A stretch of 64,000 bases of DNA from Welwitschia mirabilis (lineage: Eukaryota > Gnetophyta > Gnetopsida > Welwitschiales), in assembly GCA_051453625.1 (NCBI GenBank), contig JBOZIK010000001.1, positions 161,362,373-161,426,372 on the forward strand. The letters are read 5' to 3'. The position numbers and the translations under genes were made by a program. This document shows positions 1-12,413 of the stretch, in pieces (position 1 is the stretch's first letter; each line of letters starts with the position of its first letter). The notes beneath the pieces were generated by a model. It was not told where the DNA came from and made no database searches. It saw only the letters and a program-made list of their open reading frames with translations.

Positions 1-239
1 CTCCTCTAGTCAGAAATGTAAATGCTAAGATATAAAAATGATAACAATGCTAATCCACAGCTTGATCCTTCAGATCTAATAGATTTAGCTGAATGAGTGT
101 GGTTCCAAAAGATCCATTGGTCATCTATGACCTAGCTATTTATAATGGAAGGCTATTAAGGTTTATTACTTTTGAATTACACCTCCAATAGTTATAAATG
201 GCTATAAAACAAATACCTAATAGCTAGATAATGGATACA

Positions 240-640
240 TAATTTTTATAAAAATTTATTTTCTACTCCGTCTAGTCGAACCCACAAAAATCCGATCGAC
301 TCCATGTGGTGCCATGAATTACATAGGTAACCCAAGAGAAAGATTCAATCACCCCAAGTTTTTATGTTTCCCTATCCAGTTGATCCCATTTAGGTCTAAT
401 TAATTCCAATCTAGTCGACCTCATCCTGGGTCCAGTCAACCCCTTGTCTCTTAGTATAGGAGTACTGTCTGTTAGGTCCTCAAATTTGGTCAATCCTATG
501 AAAGTCCAGTTGACCCCTTGCAATTCAGTTTAGGGATACTAATTGTTTAAGTTACAAGTCTGATCGATCCCATCAAAATCTGGTTTACCCCTCTAGATGT
601 AGTCCATTTTTCTTTGATAGCTTTAAGTGTAGTCAACACC
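240..640. repeat. Spaced degenerate TCGACC-type repeat
   Basis: A short motif recurs about every 40-65 bases in this stretch in slightly different forms: AGTCGAACCC, CGATCGACTCC, AGTCGACCTC, CAGTCAACCCC, CAGTTGACCCC, TGATCGATCCC and AGTCAACACC. The stretch is less AT-rich than its surroundings. The variation looks like an old minisatellite whose CG sites have decayed to TG or CA. No coding frame explains it, and no relation to the 34 kb minisatellite is claimed because the units differ. Confidence 0.5.
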
Positions 641-1439
641 TCTAGAGGGTGAACTAATAAAGAGGTTTCTGGTGCATAATTTAGTTCCATCTTTTAACCT
701 TCAAAAAACCTTAATATCTTCTACACAAAATATATAATATTAGATATACAAAATACATTAGTTTAACATCAACTGAAAAAACATAATCCAACATGAATCA
801 CTTCATAAGTAGTCCTATAAGAAGAATAATATGAATATATAATGGTATTAGTCCTAACTGCTACTTGTGAGCATGTGTATTTGAGTAAGGCCAAAATTAA
901 ATAAACATATCTTAACCTTTCTGGTATTAGCCAAAGGTTAAGAAGAAGGGGAAGTGTGTAGATTAATAGAATGGAAAGCCATGATGATTTCAAAATACCA
1001 TCAAAGGTAACTTGTAGATGATGATTTGATAAGATAAAATAGATAAGTTTCATGTTTTATAACATTATTTGTATTTGATAAGTATTATATAATTATTACT
1101 TAATGAAGTTATTAAATGAACTATGGATCATACTTATTTAAGGATCCTTTATTACTTAAATAACTATTTAACTAATTAAAGAAATATTAAACTTATTAAA
1201 ACTTAATCTATAGACTAGGTTTTCAATTAAATCTAGATTAGTTCAAAACATTTTTACTCTTTGAAGTTAGCATCTACCTTCATAATAAAAACAAAAATAA
1301 TACATGTTAATAAATAAACTAAAATAAATATTTAGTAAAATATAAATTCATCAAATATTTTATGTTAATTAGATTAAAATTACTTTTTAATCTAAAATCA
1401 TAATCAAGCCTTCAACTCAAATTCCATTTTTTGTAATCA
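641..1439. other. AT-rich DNA with no assignable feature
   Basis: The stretch is very AT-rich, with short A/T runs and no protein family I recognise in any frame. The open frame on the minus strand between 769 and 1053 has hydrophobic, low-complexity composition. Nothing supports it as a gene. Confidence 0.5.
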
Positions 1440-3180
1440 TCAAGTTAAGCATTTTATTAATCGAAAACCTAGGTTCTGGTTTAAAACTTAGCTTAACGTA
1501 ATCTAAAAAAATGTCATTAGATTAAGTATGTTATTAATCTAAAACTTTAATCCTACATTAAATTTTAATGTAATCCAATCTCCCTGAAGCTTGGATGAGC
1601 CTTTACACTTTAAAATTTGCATAATCAAGTCAAGCACTTCATTAATACAAAATCTAATTTTAGGATTAAACCCTAGATCATCCTAATTTCAATTGCAAAA
1701 GAGGAGGAATATCTCTCTCAATACACCTCCTTACATTCTTATTATGCATTTCCATTTTAAAATTCATGTAATCATGTTGAGGACGTTAACTTTTGATTTT
1801 GATTATAAAAGAGGGAAACGTATTTCTTGATGGACTTCTCACATCCTTGCTATGCATTTTTACTTTAAATTCACTTCATTTGTTTAAAAATCAATTAACT
1901 TAGAACCTAAGTTTTGGATTAAATGTTAGCTGAACATAATTCTAATTGCAAAAGAGGAGGAATTCCTTTCTTAATGAATCTCCTTGTATCCTTGCGTTGT
2001 ATATTAATCTTCAAATGCATTTCATTAAATTGGGCACTTCATTAATCCAAAACTTAATTTTGGAGTAAATCGTAGCTTAACTTATTCTAATTAAGAAAGA
2101 GAAGGAATGTCTTTCTTAGTAGACCTCCTCAAACTTAATATGTTAGGTTAAGCACTTTAGTAAATTAAAACCTAGGTTTTGGATTAAACTTTATCTTAAC
2201 CTAATCCAAAAAGTCATTAGATTAAGTATGTTATTATTCTAAAACCTTAGTCTTGGATTAAATATTAACTTAATCCAACAGTCATATTTGCTCTATGAGG
2301 AGAATGAGGATTCAAGGGTCCTCTTTGAGAGCCCTCAAGTACTTGACGATCCATTTGAAACCTTAATACACCTTAAAACTAGCTTAAATCAAGGTTTTTG
2401 ATGTCCTCCATTAAGAACCCTTATGTTCTAGATGACCTCTCATGAACACTATCATAACAAGATGACATCGAGGACTTAATATGTGCATTTTTCAAAATCC
2501 TTCCTCTAGTTAACTTTATTCTCGATAATTCCTTGAGATTTAGATAAAATTTTTCAAATTTCTAAAATACTAAATTAACTAATTAATTAATTCAAAACCA
2601 AAAGTTATAGATTATCTCTTAGCTCAATCCAATGATTATGAAGTTTTGGATTAAAGCACTTTATGCTATCAAAACCTAGGTTTTGAATTAAATCTTAGCT
2701 TTATCTAAAAACTTTACTTTATTTCATAATAAATCTTGATGATCATCTCCTAATATTCTTGAAAACTCCATTTTAGTTTTTATAATATTAGATTAGGCAA
2801 TTAATTAACCTCAACTCAAAATTTCTAAATTAACTCTTAGCTCAATTCACTGATTATGATGTTTATAAATTAAAGCACTTTCTTAATCTAGAATCTAGGT
2901 TCTAAATTAAATCTTAAATTTATCTAAAAACTTTACCTTATTACACAAAAAATTTTGAAAATTTCCTCTTGATATTCTTAATGACCTCTTTGAGTTTCTA
3001 TAAAATTGGATTAATTAATTAATCCATCCAAAATAAAAAGTTCTAAATTAACTCTTAGTTCAATCCAATGGTTATGAAGTGTTTACATTAAAGCACTTTG
3101 TTAATATAAAACCTAGGTTTTAGATTCAATATTAATTTTATTTAAAAAATTTACCTTATCTTAAATTAAATATTTTATTA
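1440..3180. repeat. Degenerate tandem array with palindromic core
   Basis: A block recurs with the order GCACTT, TTAATC, a dyad-symmetric core AAAACCTAGGTTTT, GGATTAAA, CTTAGCTTAACCTAATC. Cores are seen near 1462, 1647, 1900, 2046, 2164, 2238, 2669, 2887 and 3104. The last three are spaced 218 and 217 bases apart, which gives a likely basic unit; the earlier spacing is irregular, suggesting deletions or a mixed array. Several cores keep the full palindrome (2164, 2669, 3104) while others carry substitutions. A shared side block (AAAGAGGAGGAAT) occurs near 1700 and 1940, with a related GAGAAGGAATG near 2100. This looks like an old satellite-like or higher-order tandem repeat. No coding content is seen. 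Confidence 0.7.
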
Positions 3181-4460
3181 TTATTGATAACTCCCCAACA
3201 TTCTTAAATAATCCCCTCTCCCCTTCCCTTCTCCTCCACCTCCCTGTCTTTTTACGTTATATTCATACCTCATGTCTCTTTGAGTTTCATTCTTCAAGAT
3301 CCTTTATGATAATAGGATTTGGGTTCAATAATGTTTGGAAATAATCCTTAAATTTTTTATAATCCCTAAGAGATCCTAAATTCACCTTAATACTAACTCA
3401 ACTTGATGGTTTTAATGATTCTCATCGAGAACCCTTAATTTCTCAATGACTCCCATGGAACATTATTATAATAAGCTAGGATGAAGAATTTTAAATGAGT
3501 ATTTTTCATGCCTTTCTTTAACTTAATCCTTATTTTTCACCACCTTCCATCTTACACTTCTAGGAAATAGATCCAAATTAGCCTACATCTTTTCAAGTCA
3601 TTATTTTAATATTCTATGTTCGCATTTCCTATCAAAATCTTATTATACGATAGGAGAAATCTAATAAGATCAATCCCCTTAAAGTCAAATTAATTTTACA
3701 TGTACTACTTCAGGTTATAAATTATGACAATCAATAGGTTTGTAATTACCTTTCATGTTATTTTTATGTGTGCTTTCATTTATTCCTTACAATGGTTTCT
3801 CTGTAATTTTGATTATCTCCCATGGCTTATTAAGTAATTGTTACTCTTAAAAGTATACCTTCCATGTTTTTAAATGCATTTAGGACCATGTCATTTGTTT
3901 TTCAAGGGGGTGGAATGAAATACTTATTAATGAAAGACTTTGATTATTATTTTTTTAATGTATTATTAAAAAAATTTTACAAATCCTTCACCATTTTAAA
4001 TGCTTAAAATGTAAAACAAGAACTTCCTCTAAAAAATGCATTCTTCTAGTTGGAAATGAATTTGACATTTTCTGATTTTTATTTTAGAAATTGAAACAAA
4101 ACTTCTATCAAGGGGTTATGTTATAAAGCCTTATATAAGGTTTATGTTATAAAGCCTTAGATAAGATGACTCAAAGCCTAATTAATACTTTTGGCTATTA
4201 GTTAAAAATAATTAAGTTAGTAAAGTGTTAAACTATAATTAAGTAAACTTATAAACTAATTAAGAGTTATAGCTATTGAATGGGTGACTTAAAACTAAGA
4301 AACTAAATTTCAACTAATAATTTTAGTTATTAATTAAATAATTAGCTAATCTACTAAGGACTTATAGCTAAAAGCAAATTAAATTTCTACCTTATTTAAA
4401 TTAGTTAAGATAAGATTAAATAGGAAATCTAATTAAAAGAGTTTATTATCAAATAAGTAG
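3181..4460. other. AT-rich DNA with no assignable feature
   Basis: This stretch joins the palindrome array to the copia-1 insertion. It has a pyrimidine-rich patch near 3200-3245 and short direct repeats near 4125-4160 (two copies of a GTTATAAAGCCTTA block). I recognise no coding sequence in it. Confidence 0.45.
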
Positions 4461-4465
4461 TTAAA
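4461..4465. repeat. Target-site duplication TTAAA (left, copia-1)
   Basis: The five bases TTAAA directly flank the outer edge of the lower LTR and recur exactly at 13990-13994 beyond the other LTR. A 5-bp duplication is the normal insertion footprint of LTR retrotransposons, so the pair fixes both element boundaries. Confidence 0.8.
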
Positions 4466-6105
4466 TAAGGATAATTAAACTCAAAGGGAAGGGATGTATG
4501 AAATGTACCAAAATTAAATTCAACTAAAAATAAATTAAAGATTATGCAAGGAATACCTTACTAAATTAATGTTCTTTCCCAACTTGTGTACATCCACGTA
4601 TAAAGGGTAGCTTTCTCTTACACCTATAGATATTCTTAACCTACAAAAATAGTGGTTATGAAGAACTACTAATCTTACATACAACTTTGAAATTCTACTC
4701 TCAAGGTAGCCCTCTCTTCTCAAGGATATTATTAACTTACAAAAATAGTCATCTTGAAGCACCACTAACCTTACATACAACTTTGAGATGCTCTCAAGAT
4801 ATCACTTTCCTCCCTTCAGAGACAATCAATACATCAATAAGAGAAGTGTGCTCATAATTACTTACACAATCACAACCATATAATGATTGTCTTATAATAC
4901 AAAAAACCTAGTAAGGGATCATATGATTGATAATAAGAGATGGAATATAATGAATGTATTTAAAAATTTGATAGTCCTACATATTTTAATTCTAATAAAC
5001 AATAATAAAAAATGAAATAACAAGCTTAAAATGATATCTCTTTGATGATGTTCTTAAGATCTTCATTGTTTTTATCACTCCTGAGTATCAATGATTAGAG
5101 TGATGTAGCTTGTAAGAGCCAAACATTGAATGATCTATTTACTGATAGTCCCTTACAAAAGATAATGTAAAGATTCATGAGTAGTACCAAAAACCTATGT
5201 AAATATCATCTTTTTTTCTTTTTCCTTTATGCCTTTATATCTTTTTAATGTCTTTTTAGTTATTTTCCTAGAGAGATAGAGCTATTTGAAACATGTAATT
5301 GTTGTACAATGAATAAAAATAGCTGAGCATTGGACATGTAATGGCTATTTTATTTTTTGTAAAGTTTTGAAATAGACATATTCAAGATAATAGATGTATC
5401 TTAGGTAGATGTATTTATTTTTTTAGATCTCTCTCACATAGACATCTTCAAATGAAAAACACCTCTAGTAAAACTACCTAGATTTTAATGAAACTTGCAC
5501 TATAGTCTCTATGACTCTAAGTGATTATGATTCCAAGATGTAAAACTCAATTACTTCTCTAAGATGTAGATAATTTATCAAAGTAAAATTTATTTTTATT
5601 ATCTCTTCCAATTCTATATAGATATCTTCAACTATATAGATGTCTACAAATAGTCAAAGTAGCATAAGCATCTTTAATATGATAGATGTATTTCACCTAT
5701 GTTATGTTCTTACTTTGTTATAGACATCTTTATCAAGATAGACATGTTTTTTTGTGATCAAAATCTAGTTTAACATAGATGTCTTTGATGTAAGAGATGT
5801 ATTTTCCATAGACATCTTGAAATGTATAGATGTCTTTAATTATATAGATGTGATTTAGTATTTATGAATGTCTTTAATTATATAGATGTCTTTCCTATAT
5901 ACATCTTTAAATGTGTACACATCTTCAATCAGTTGTGATTTAGTATTTATGAAATCTAAGCTAAAAAATTTTTTGGTACTATAAACTTTAAGGTCTAACT
6001 TGGATTGATGCTTTTTGTGATTTAGATTTCTCTAATTTAACCTATCCACATAATAGCATAATATATTTGACAAGTAAAATCATTAAAACTACATTTTTAC
6101 CAACA
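4466..6105 (-). repeat. 3' LTR of copia-1
   Basis: On the minus strand the LTR begins TGTTGGTAAAAATG at 6105 next to a polypurine tract and ends at 4466, where the expected CA has mutated. It aligns along its length with 12414-13989. The half nearest 6105 (the U3 side) carries many AGATGTCT and AGACATCT octamers. The other end has a duplicated block of about 100 bases (4600-4670 and 4700-4770) built from AACCTACAAAAATAG, GTGGTTATGAAG and CTTACATACAACTTTGA. The same block occurs in the LTRs at 12.5, 45.5, 52.2 and 53.7 kb. Confidence 0.85.
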
Positions 6106-6120
6106 ATATTCTCCTTTTTA
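6106..6120 (-). promoter_or_regulatory. Polypurine tract of copia-1
   Basis: The minus strand reads AAAAAGGAGAATAT directly before the 3' LTR. Such a purine run at this place primes plus-strand DNA synthesis in LTR retrotransposons. Equivalent tracts precede the LTRs starting at 50982 and 54915. Confidence 0.75.
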
Positions 6121-8850
6121 ATGATGTCAAAAACTTGTCAATTCTTATTAGTCTAATAATACTACATTAATTGAATTGAGATATTTTAATATAAGAGAAC
6201 ACATAATGTATTAGATGAAACATTTCAATAGTTTTAAAAAAATTATTAACCATACATAAAAATGTAGATTAGTAAATAAGAAAATCACATAAGCATTAAG
6301 TAATTACATTTCATGAAAAATAACAATAGTCAATAATTAATCATGTCATGTGTGCCAACAATAATAAAAAATGATAATAGATAGAACATGTAATGCGCTA
6401 ATAATTAATAAATTCATGATAGTATAACAACAGTAATAAGAAATAGTATCAAAACATGAAATATGCACCAATAACAAAAATTAATCATTAATAATGATGT
6501 CACTCAAAGGGATTCCAATTCATCTACCTTAAAATCATGTCCTATGGGTTCATACAAGATGTCTAAGTTAATTTACCTATCTTCTTATCATTTTTAGATA
6601 GTATACAAAAGGATATAATTATTAAGAATGAAGTTACTAGTATATCATATGCCATCTTCTACTTTGTCACTATCATTATCACTATCCCTGGTGGTGATGT
6701 CTAAATAGTATAGGAAGAGGAAGATGTAGGTGGAGGAGTGTGCTGCTTTCTAGATGTCTACTGAGATGTCTCATTAAGGCCATAATAAGTTTTTCTTCTC
6801 ATACATTGATATGTTTGAGGGATAATGAATCCTAACAAAGAAATTAATGATGGCATTAGTAAAAGATGATGCTAGAATTATGATGAGAGGTAAAACATGA
6901 ATGTGTTATGTGAAAGGTGGTGATGAAAATGGAATGTAAAGTGGTAATGAGAGATGAGGTGATGATGGAGGCTATGTGGGATGGATAATTTACAATAAGG
7001 CCTAAGAAATATAAGGGGGTGAATATTAAAGCTCTTAAAATCTACATGCTACTCCCCCTATAATGATTTTAAAGCCTGATGCTTCCCTTATACCTGTGCC
7101 TATGAAGAATTATAGTTCTCTCATGTATCTCCCTAAGGATTCTCAATAATCATTCTATTCAATACAATTAATGTCATATCATATAAAATGCATTATTAGA
7201 GGTACCTCTACCTCTAATTCCTCCTCAAAATTATTCTAAGTGGGATTTCCCATGGATTGTCAACTTTTTATAGGAGCTTCTTCTTCACTGGCTGTGGAAA
7301 AATGCTTTTTTAGCTTTAATAAATTGCATTAATATTATCTACCATCTTTATAATATCATTTAGAATATTCTCTATAGATGATTAACTATAAGATGTTATA
7401 AAGTAATATCACTAAAACTATGATTTGATTAGTCTCTTACTTATACTTTTACTTATACGTACTAGTACTTTCTGTTTCTTATTAAACTCAACAATGGCTT
7501 TCTTGAATGAATAAGATTTACCTGAGGCACTGAAATGCTATCACGACTAATAATCAAAATTATCAAGTAAGGGTAACCAAAATATAATCCTTTTAAAAAA
7601 GTATAATATATCCATGCATAAAATAAACCCTAGATTAATATTTAGCCTTGTAAAAAGAAATAAATAACAAATGTGTGCATGGGGTTCTAATATCTATATC
7701 TACTACCCTAAATAAGTATATTATAGAATGTTATTAAGATTAAAATAGAAGCATCTAATACCATATTCTTACATTCTATATTCTCATAGAAATTCATTCT
7801 AGATTATCCAAAAGACACATTTCTCATCAAGTGCGATGAAATACTAATAGAGTTGCAAGTGAATATTCTTTAAATAAATGCACATATAATTGTTAAAGCT
7901 CTAAATTATTAATACCAAGAATATTATTTACAAATTTAGATGTGAGAAATAAAGAAGTACCTTATACTTGTATTTTAAAAGTCCTAGTACAGTTATATAT
8001 CTCATGGATGTTGGTATAAAATTCTCTAATAATGAGGTCTGGAATGTCCTAGTCCAACTAGACTATTGTATTCCATTTAATAAATGAAAAATAGATAAGT
8101 ACCTGATCTTTTCTCTGCTTTTAAAATTCAAGAGTTCATTCTACAATGAGAGAGTTTCTTATCTAAGTTTTTAATCATTTGGTAGTAAACTCATGATAAA
8201 ATTGAGATTCATATTATAGTTTATGAGATTTTATGAATAGTTCTTTATCTTTTAAGGTACTAGAGGTCTTTCATCTTATAATTTTTAAAGAATATATAGA
8301 AGANNNNNNNNNNNNNNNNNNNNNNNNNNNNNNNNNNNAAAAGATAACTTGTAAGAGAAAATAACACCTACTATACTAGCTATGAAGATGTCTATCAAAT
8401 ATGAGCTATCTTTACCAAGAGATTTAAGAAACATAAGCTTAGAAATAGCTCTGATAGGAATGTCTATTAAGTGAAGAAATGAAAATGATACATGATAGCT
8501 CCTTTTTGAAATAATAAGGTTAAAACCCTCATTTATAGCACTTTTTTTTAATTTTTACAATATTACTTCAAAGATATCTATTTTGAAAAGTAATGAAAAA
8601 TGTACCTACCCTTTAAATACACCTGTCATATAAAGATGTCATTGAGAAAACTGAAGATGTCTTCATAATAGAACTCTTTCAATAAAAGATATCTTTCTTA
8701 AAAAATGAAAAACTTTAAAATTTTATATGACTAAATCATGATAAAAGTACAACATCTAATAGTTTAATTCACATGTACATAATTTACTATTTTAGGGTCT
8801 AACTTTAATCTTGACTTATAGAATATCATAATATAAAGTTGAGATTTTGA
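6121..8850 (-). pseudogene. 3' internal region of copia-1 with extra-ORF remnant
   Basis: This 2.7 kb lies between the RNase H tail and the polypurine tract, where some long plant copia elements carry an additional ORF. Reading the minus strand, short stretches align with the matching places of copia-2 (about 48690-50330) and copia-3 (54931-56348). Examples are the segment around 6640-7000, which encodes a His-rich and Ser-rich run, and the segment around 7130-7400. A further part near 8340-8740 contains AGATGTCT motifs, as in copia-2 at 48034-48470. Reading frames are badly broken and gap 8304-8338 falls inside. The protein's role is unknown; envelope-like proteins have been proposed for this position in related elements, but I see no clear signal peptide or fusion motif. 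Confidence 0.55.
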
Positions 8851-8879
8851 GAGTGATTATATAATGACTTATCGAATTG

Positions 8880-9190
8880 GGCAAGGCATAATCCCTAAGT
8901 TCCTATACAACTTAACAAACCTATAATACATAAAGATTTAGTGAAGACATTAATGAGTTAATCATTGATACTAATTTATTGGAGCATGGTGTCCTTGTTT
9001 TGTACATGCTTTTTGAGAAAATAATATTTGATATCCATATGTTTGATTTTATAAACATTCTATTAGGTTCTTTGACATATATGCTGCAAATATATAGAAT
9101 TTCTTAATATGGATTTAAGTTTAAATACCACCACACAGACTACCTATTATGTTACTTGTAGAGTAATTTGTCTTTAGTATAATCAAGTTT
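8880..9190 (-). pseudogene. copia-1 RNase H C-terminal fragment
   Basis: Read on the minus strand, the fragment shows the copia RNase H tail: KHMDIKYYFLKKHVQN, corresponding to the conserved His-Ile-Asp and His-Val segment, then a QLADIFTKPL-like stretch decayed to a form ending VFTKSL. Stops interrupt it. The reverse transcriptase and the first RNase H catalytic residues are absent between this fragment and the post-integrase segment at 9240, so an internal deletion of more than 1 kb is inferred. Confidence 0.75.
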
Positions 9191-9239
9191 AAAGAATTTT
9201 TCTTATTTTTGTTTTCTTCTTTTTCCTCCTCATTGTCTG

Positions 9240-10000
9240 ATTGAACTTGAATATAGCTAGATGATTAATTAATTTGTATAAGAATATATTCATCTTGCAT
9301 ACTAATAGAATTTGAGTCAGTATTATTTATTTTAATGTTTATGGTTTCCTCTACTACATACGTTTTATTGCTGAACACTCAATAGGCTTTACTGATTATG
9401 GAATATCCTTGAAAAATTTCATAACCAACTTTGGAATCAAATTTTATTAGCTTGTCCTTTTTATTTAAAATACAACAACTGATCCAAATATATAAAATTA
9501 ACTTACAAATAGTTTTCTACTAAATCATAGTTCATATGAAGTTTTTAAAGTGAAATTTCTTATTAAAAATCACTTAGAAATGTATTATGTAGTGTTGATG
9601 GATTTTGTCCAAAAATGATAAGGACCTATTTATTATGCATCATTGTTCTTGCTATCTCATTTAGAGCTCTATTCTTTCTTTCAGTAACTCCATTTTATTA
9701 TGGATTTTTTGATGCATTGCGTTAGTGAAGAATACCAAACTATATACAAAAATCTCTGAACTTCGCATGTTTTAAAATTAGCACCATTATCACTTCTTAT
9801 TATCTTGATCTTGTACCTATTTTGGTTTTGTAACCTAATACACAACTTAAATAAAATGTTAAATTGCCTCGTCCTTGTGTGTAAGGAATACTACCCATGC
9901 AAAATGATAATAATCATCATTACTAGTTAGATAATATCTTTTCTTACTAAGACTTTATCTAAGAGATGAACCAATAATATGAAGATGCAAAAGATCTAAA
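9240..10000 (-). pseudogene. copia-1 integrase fragment
   Basis: The minus strand carries IRSDNGANF near 9780, which contains the second catalytic Asp of the DDE integrase. ERKNRALNEIARTMM follows near 9645-9697 and includes the catalytic Glu. Downstream near 9340-9470 is the post-integrase block containing KFDSKVGYEIFQGYS and YVVEET, typical of copia polyproteins (F..GYS...KAY.V). A deletion joins the RTMM block to later sequence, because the usual Trp-Ala-Glu segment is missing. Many stops make it non-functional. Confidence 0.85.
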
Positions 10001-10790
10001 GGATATTAAGTTGTGATAGTGTTTTTCTTGTTAAATATTATCCTTATTTGCTTTTCATTTTGGTATGTCTCAAAAATCTAATTATCATGAATTTACAACT
10101 TTGAAAGTCCTATTACCATTTTTTTATAGATAATATTTTTAACAAATATTTGTTAACATGTCTAATATTCCTATATCATAGCTTCATTTTACCTCTAGTA
10201 CTTAATAGACACTTGGTTACCTTATTATAAATGTCTTATAAAGTGGTAATGTAGCCATTAGATTTTCTAATTCTAGCAAATAATACTTTAGTTGAATTAT
10301 CTCCTTTGATAACACAATCATATTTGGTAAAAGTGATATAAAAGTTTGCATCACATAACTAACTAATACCTATAAGATTATGTTGTGACCCTTATATAAA
10401 GAAGACATCTTTTAGTTTAGGCAAGTTACCTCCTTTAATGATTTTAATACCTCTAATAAGTATATTTGTATTATTGCCAAAGGTGACTACTCCTTTTGTC
10501 TTGCTCTATCAAAGTGATAAATCTGGATTTATCTATAATCATATGTTTCAAAGGATCATTATTAATGTATCAGACATGTTTCTTTACTACTCATAGTGCA
10601 ATTTGAGCTATAAGAGATGATCTTAATTTTGAAATCCATATTTTCTTTGGTTTAAACTACATAAAAAGTTGTATCATACTTATTGGCCTTTTGGCATTGT
10701 TAATGTAATACTTAGTTTTGAATTTTATTAGAGAGTTAAAATGATAATGATCTCATTTACAGCAGTAATAATAGATATTATTATTTGTAT
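10000..10790 (-). pseudogene. copia-1 CCHC and protease remnant
   Basis: Near 10530-10600 the minus strand encodes YINNDPLKHMIIDKS, a decayed copy of the copia protease site normally written W-x-x-D-S-G-C-S-x-H-M. The catalytic Asp-Ser-Gly is lost. It is followed by a VTFGNN-like and a GG-LP-L-DV-like segment that normally lie downstream of the active site. Near 10735-10785 there is a zinc-knuckle relic in which the first and last cysteines are replaced and a stop lies inside. The region down to 10000 corresponds to the gag-pre-integrase domain. Confidence 0.75.
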
Positions 10791-10799
10791 ATACTAGAT

Positions 10800-12362
10800 G
10801 CTCATACCTTGATTTGTAGTTCCATTTGTTGAATAAGAAAGATAAAGTACTAGTAGAGGCTTCATTATGATCCAAACCACTTTTATAACTTGGTCTTCTA
10901 TGTTGTTTAAGCATGATATTTAAGGTCTCTTTCCTTGGATAAACTTCTCATTGATTGTTTTTTAGCCAAAAAGTTCTTATCCATAATGCTTTAATTCATC
11001 TATTAGTTTACTAATTTTAGCTTTAAGAGCTAAGTTTTTATATTATAACCTATTCTGAGAATCTTCTTCTTATATACATGCTAACTCATAAGAATGAAGT
11101 AATATTTTCATTTTAGCACATACCTTTTGCAACTTAATGAATTCTTCATAAATTAAAGCATACATATCTTGAAGATTCATACATGTTTCACCTTCATTGT
11201 CTGATTCATATTCTTATTTTCTTTAATCATATTTTTTGAATATGTACAATGGTTATTATAATAAATAAGTTTTTTCATCATCTAATATTACTACTTTACT
11301 TGCATCCTCTTTATCATTCCATCCTATGAAGAAAGATCTCCTTTTCTTAAGGTCTACCTTTTGTGCTTTTTCTTATAGTCTATTAGAACTAGGATATTCC
11401 AAGGCTATGTATTCTCATTCCACAAACCCAACATTCTAACTTGGAAATATTAGACTTGGAAGAAAATGAAGAACTACTAGAATTCTTACCTTTGAACTTA
11501 CCTCTAGCTTGAAATCTAGATATTTTTTATAGTCCTCCTTTTTATTATTCTTTCATAAAAAAAGTCTTTTGATTCATCTTATGATGAGAGCAAGTTCTTC
11601 ATCCAAATCATCTTTAAAGTTATCTCCATATAATAATTCCTTTATTTTTCCTTTTGAATCTTGTGTTGTACATTTACTATCTTTAAAAGTAATAGGATTA
11701 TCTTTTAAAGCATCATCTTAAATAAGATTCATCTTATATTCTATTAAAGAACTTTGTAACTCTTTAATTTTTATTGAGTTAAAATTTCTTAATTCTTTCA
11801 TAGAAGTTCTCTTAGGCCTATATTCTAGATTTAAAGATATAATAGCCTTTTGAATTACCTTTTCCTTTATAATATTTTTACCAATTTCACATATAGCATT
11901 TACTATGTTAGAGACTTGTAAATATATATGTATTCTTTTTCAACTATTTATCTTCAGGTTTTCAAATTGATTTATCAATACAAGAGGTTTTTATGACTTC
12001 ATGAGGGGTATTCCTTCATATGGATCCACTAGAACATTTTATATTTCTTGTAAAGTTTACATCTAACTATTCTCTTAAGCTCCTTCATTGTAAGGGCTGG
12101 GTAGAGAGCATTCTTTCCTTTTGCGTTATACATGAAGGATGTCTTTTCTTTGTCTTTCTAGTCCCTTCTAGGCTTAATTGATGTAATGAAATTTCTTATA
12201 GCATCTATTATAGGTTTTTTTTTAATTCTAAGTATCCATCTTCAATGCTTTGCTAAAAGTAAAACTCATAAGACTGTAAGTACACCCCCACATCCTCATC
12301 TTCCAATAGGCATAGTTAGTTCCATCAAAGAATGGAGCTATAATAGATGGCATCTTTTCCAT
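10800..12362 (-). pseudogene. copia-1 gag (UBN2 type) remnant
   Basis: The minus strand opens at 12362 with MEKMPSIIAPFFDGTNYAYW, the F-x-G-x-N-Y-x-x-W-K-x-R-M signature at the start of plant copia gag. Further on come AKEIW-like, YEG and SLNLEYRPKRTSMKELR segments typical of the UBN2 gag domain, then an acidic and lysine-rich spacer. Gag builds the virus-like particle around the element's RNA. Frame changes and stops occur throughout, many at expected Trp or Gln codons. The plus-strand open frame at 12186-12407 is the antisense shadow of this gag start. Confidence 0.85.
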
Positions 12363-12392
12363 AGTTTACTCAATAAAGTTACTTCTTATTAT

Positions 12393-12412
12393 GAGTACTC
12401 ACTTTAATACCA
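12393..12412 (-). promoter_or_regulatory. Primer binding site of copia-1
   Basis: The minus strand reads TGGTATTAAAGTGAGTACTC immediately inside the 5' LTR. This matches the common plant site TGGTATCAGAGC, complementary to the 3' end of initiator Met tRNA, with C-to-T and G-to-A changes. The same decayed version, including the GTACTC extension, occurs at 45925-45944 in copia-2, showing that the two elements are of one family. Confidence 0.8.
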
Positions 12413-12413
12413 C

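Noticed and set aside
12186-12407. Plus-strand ORF with an apparent signal peptide
   Set aside because: It lies exactly antisense to the start of copia-1 gag, whose conserved motif is clear on the other strand.
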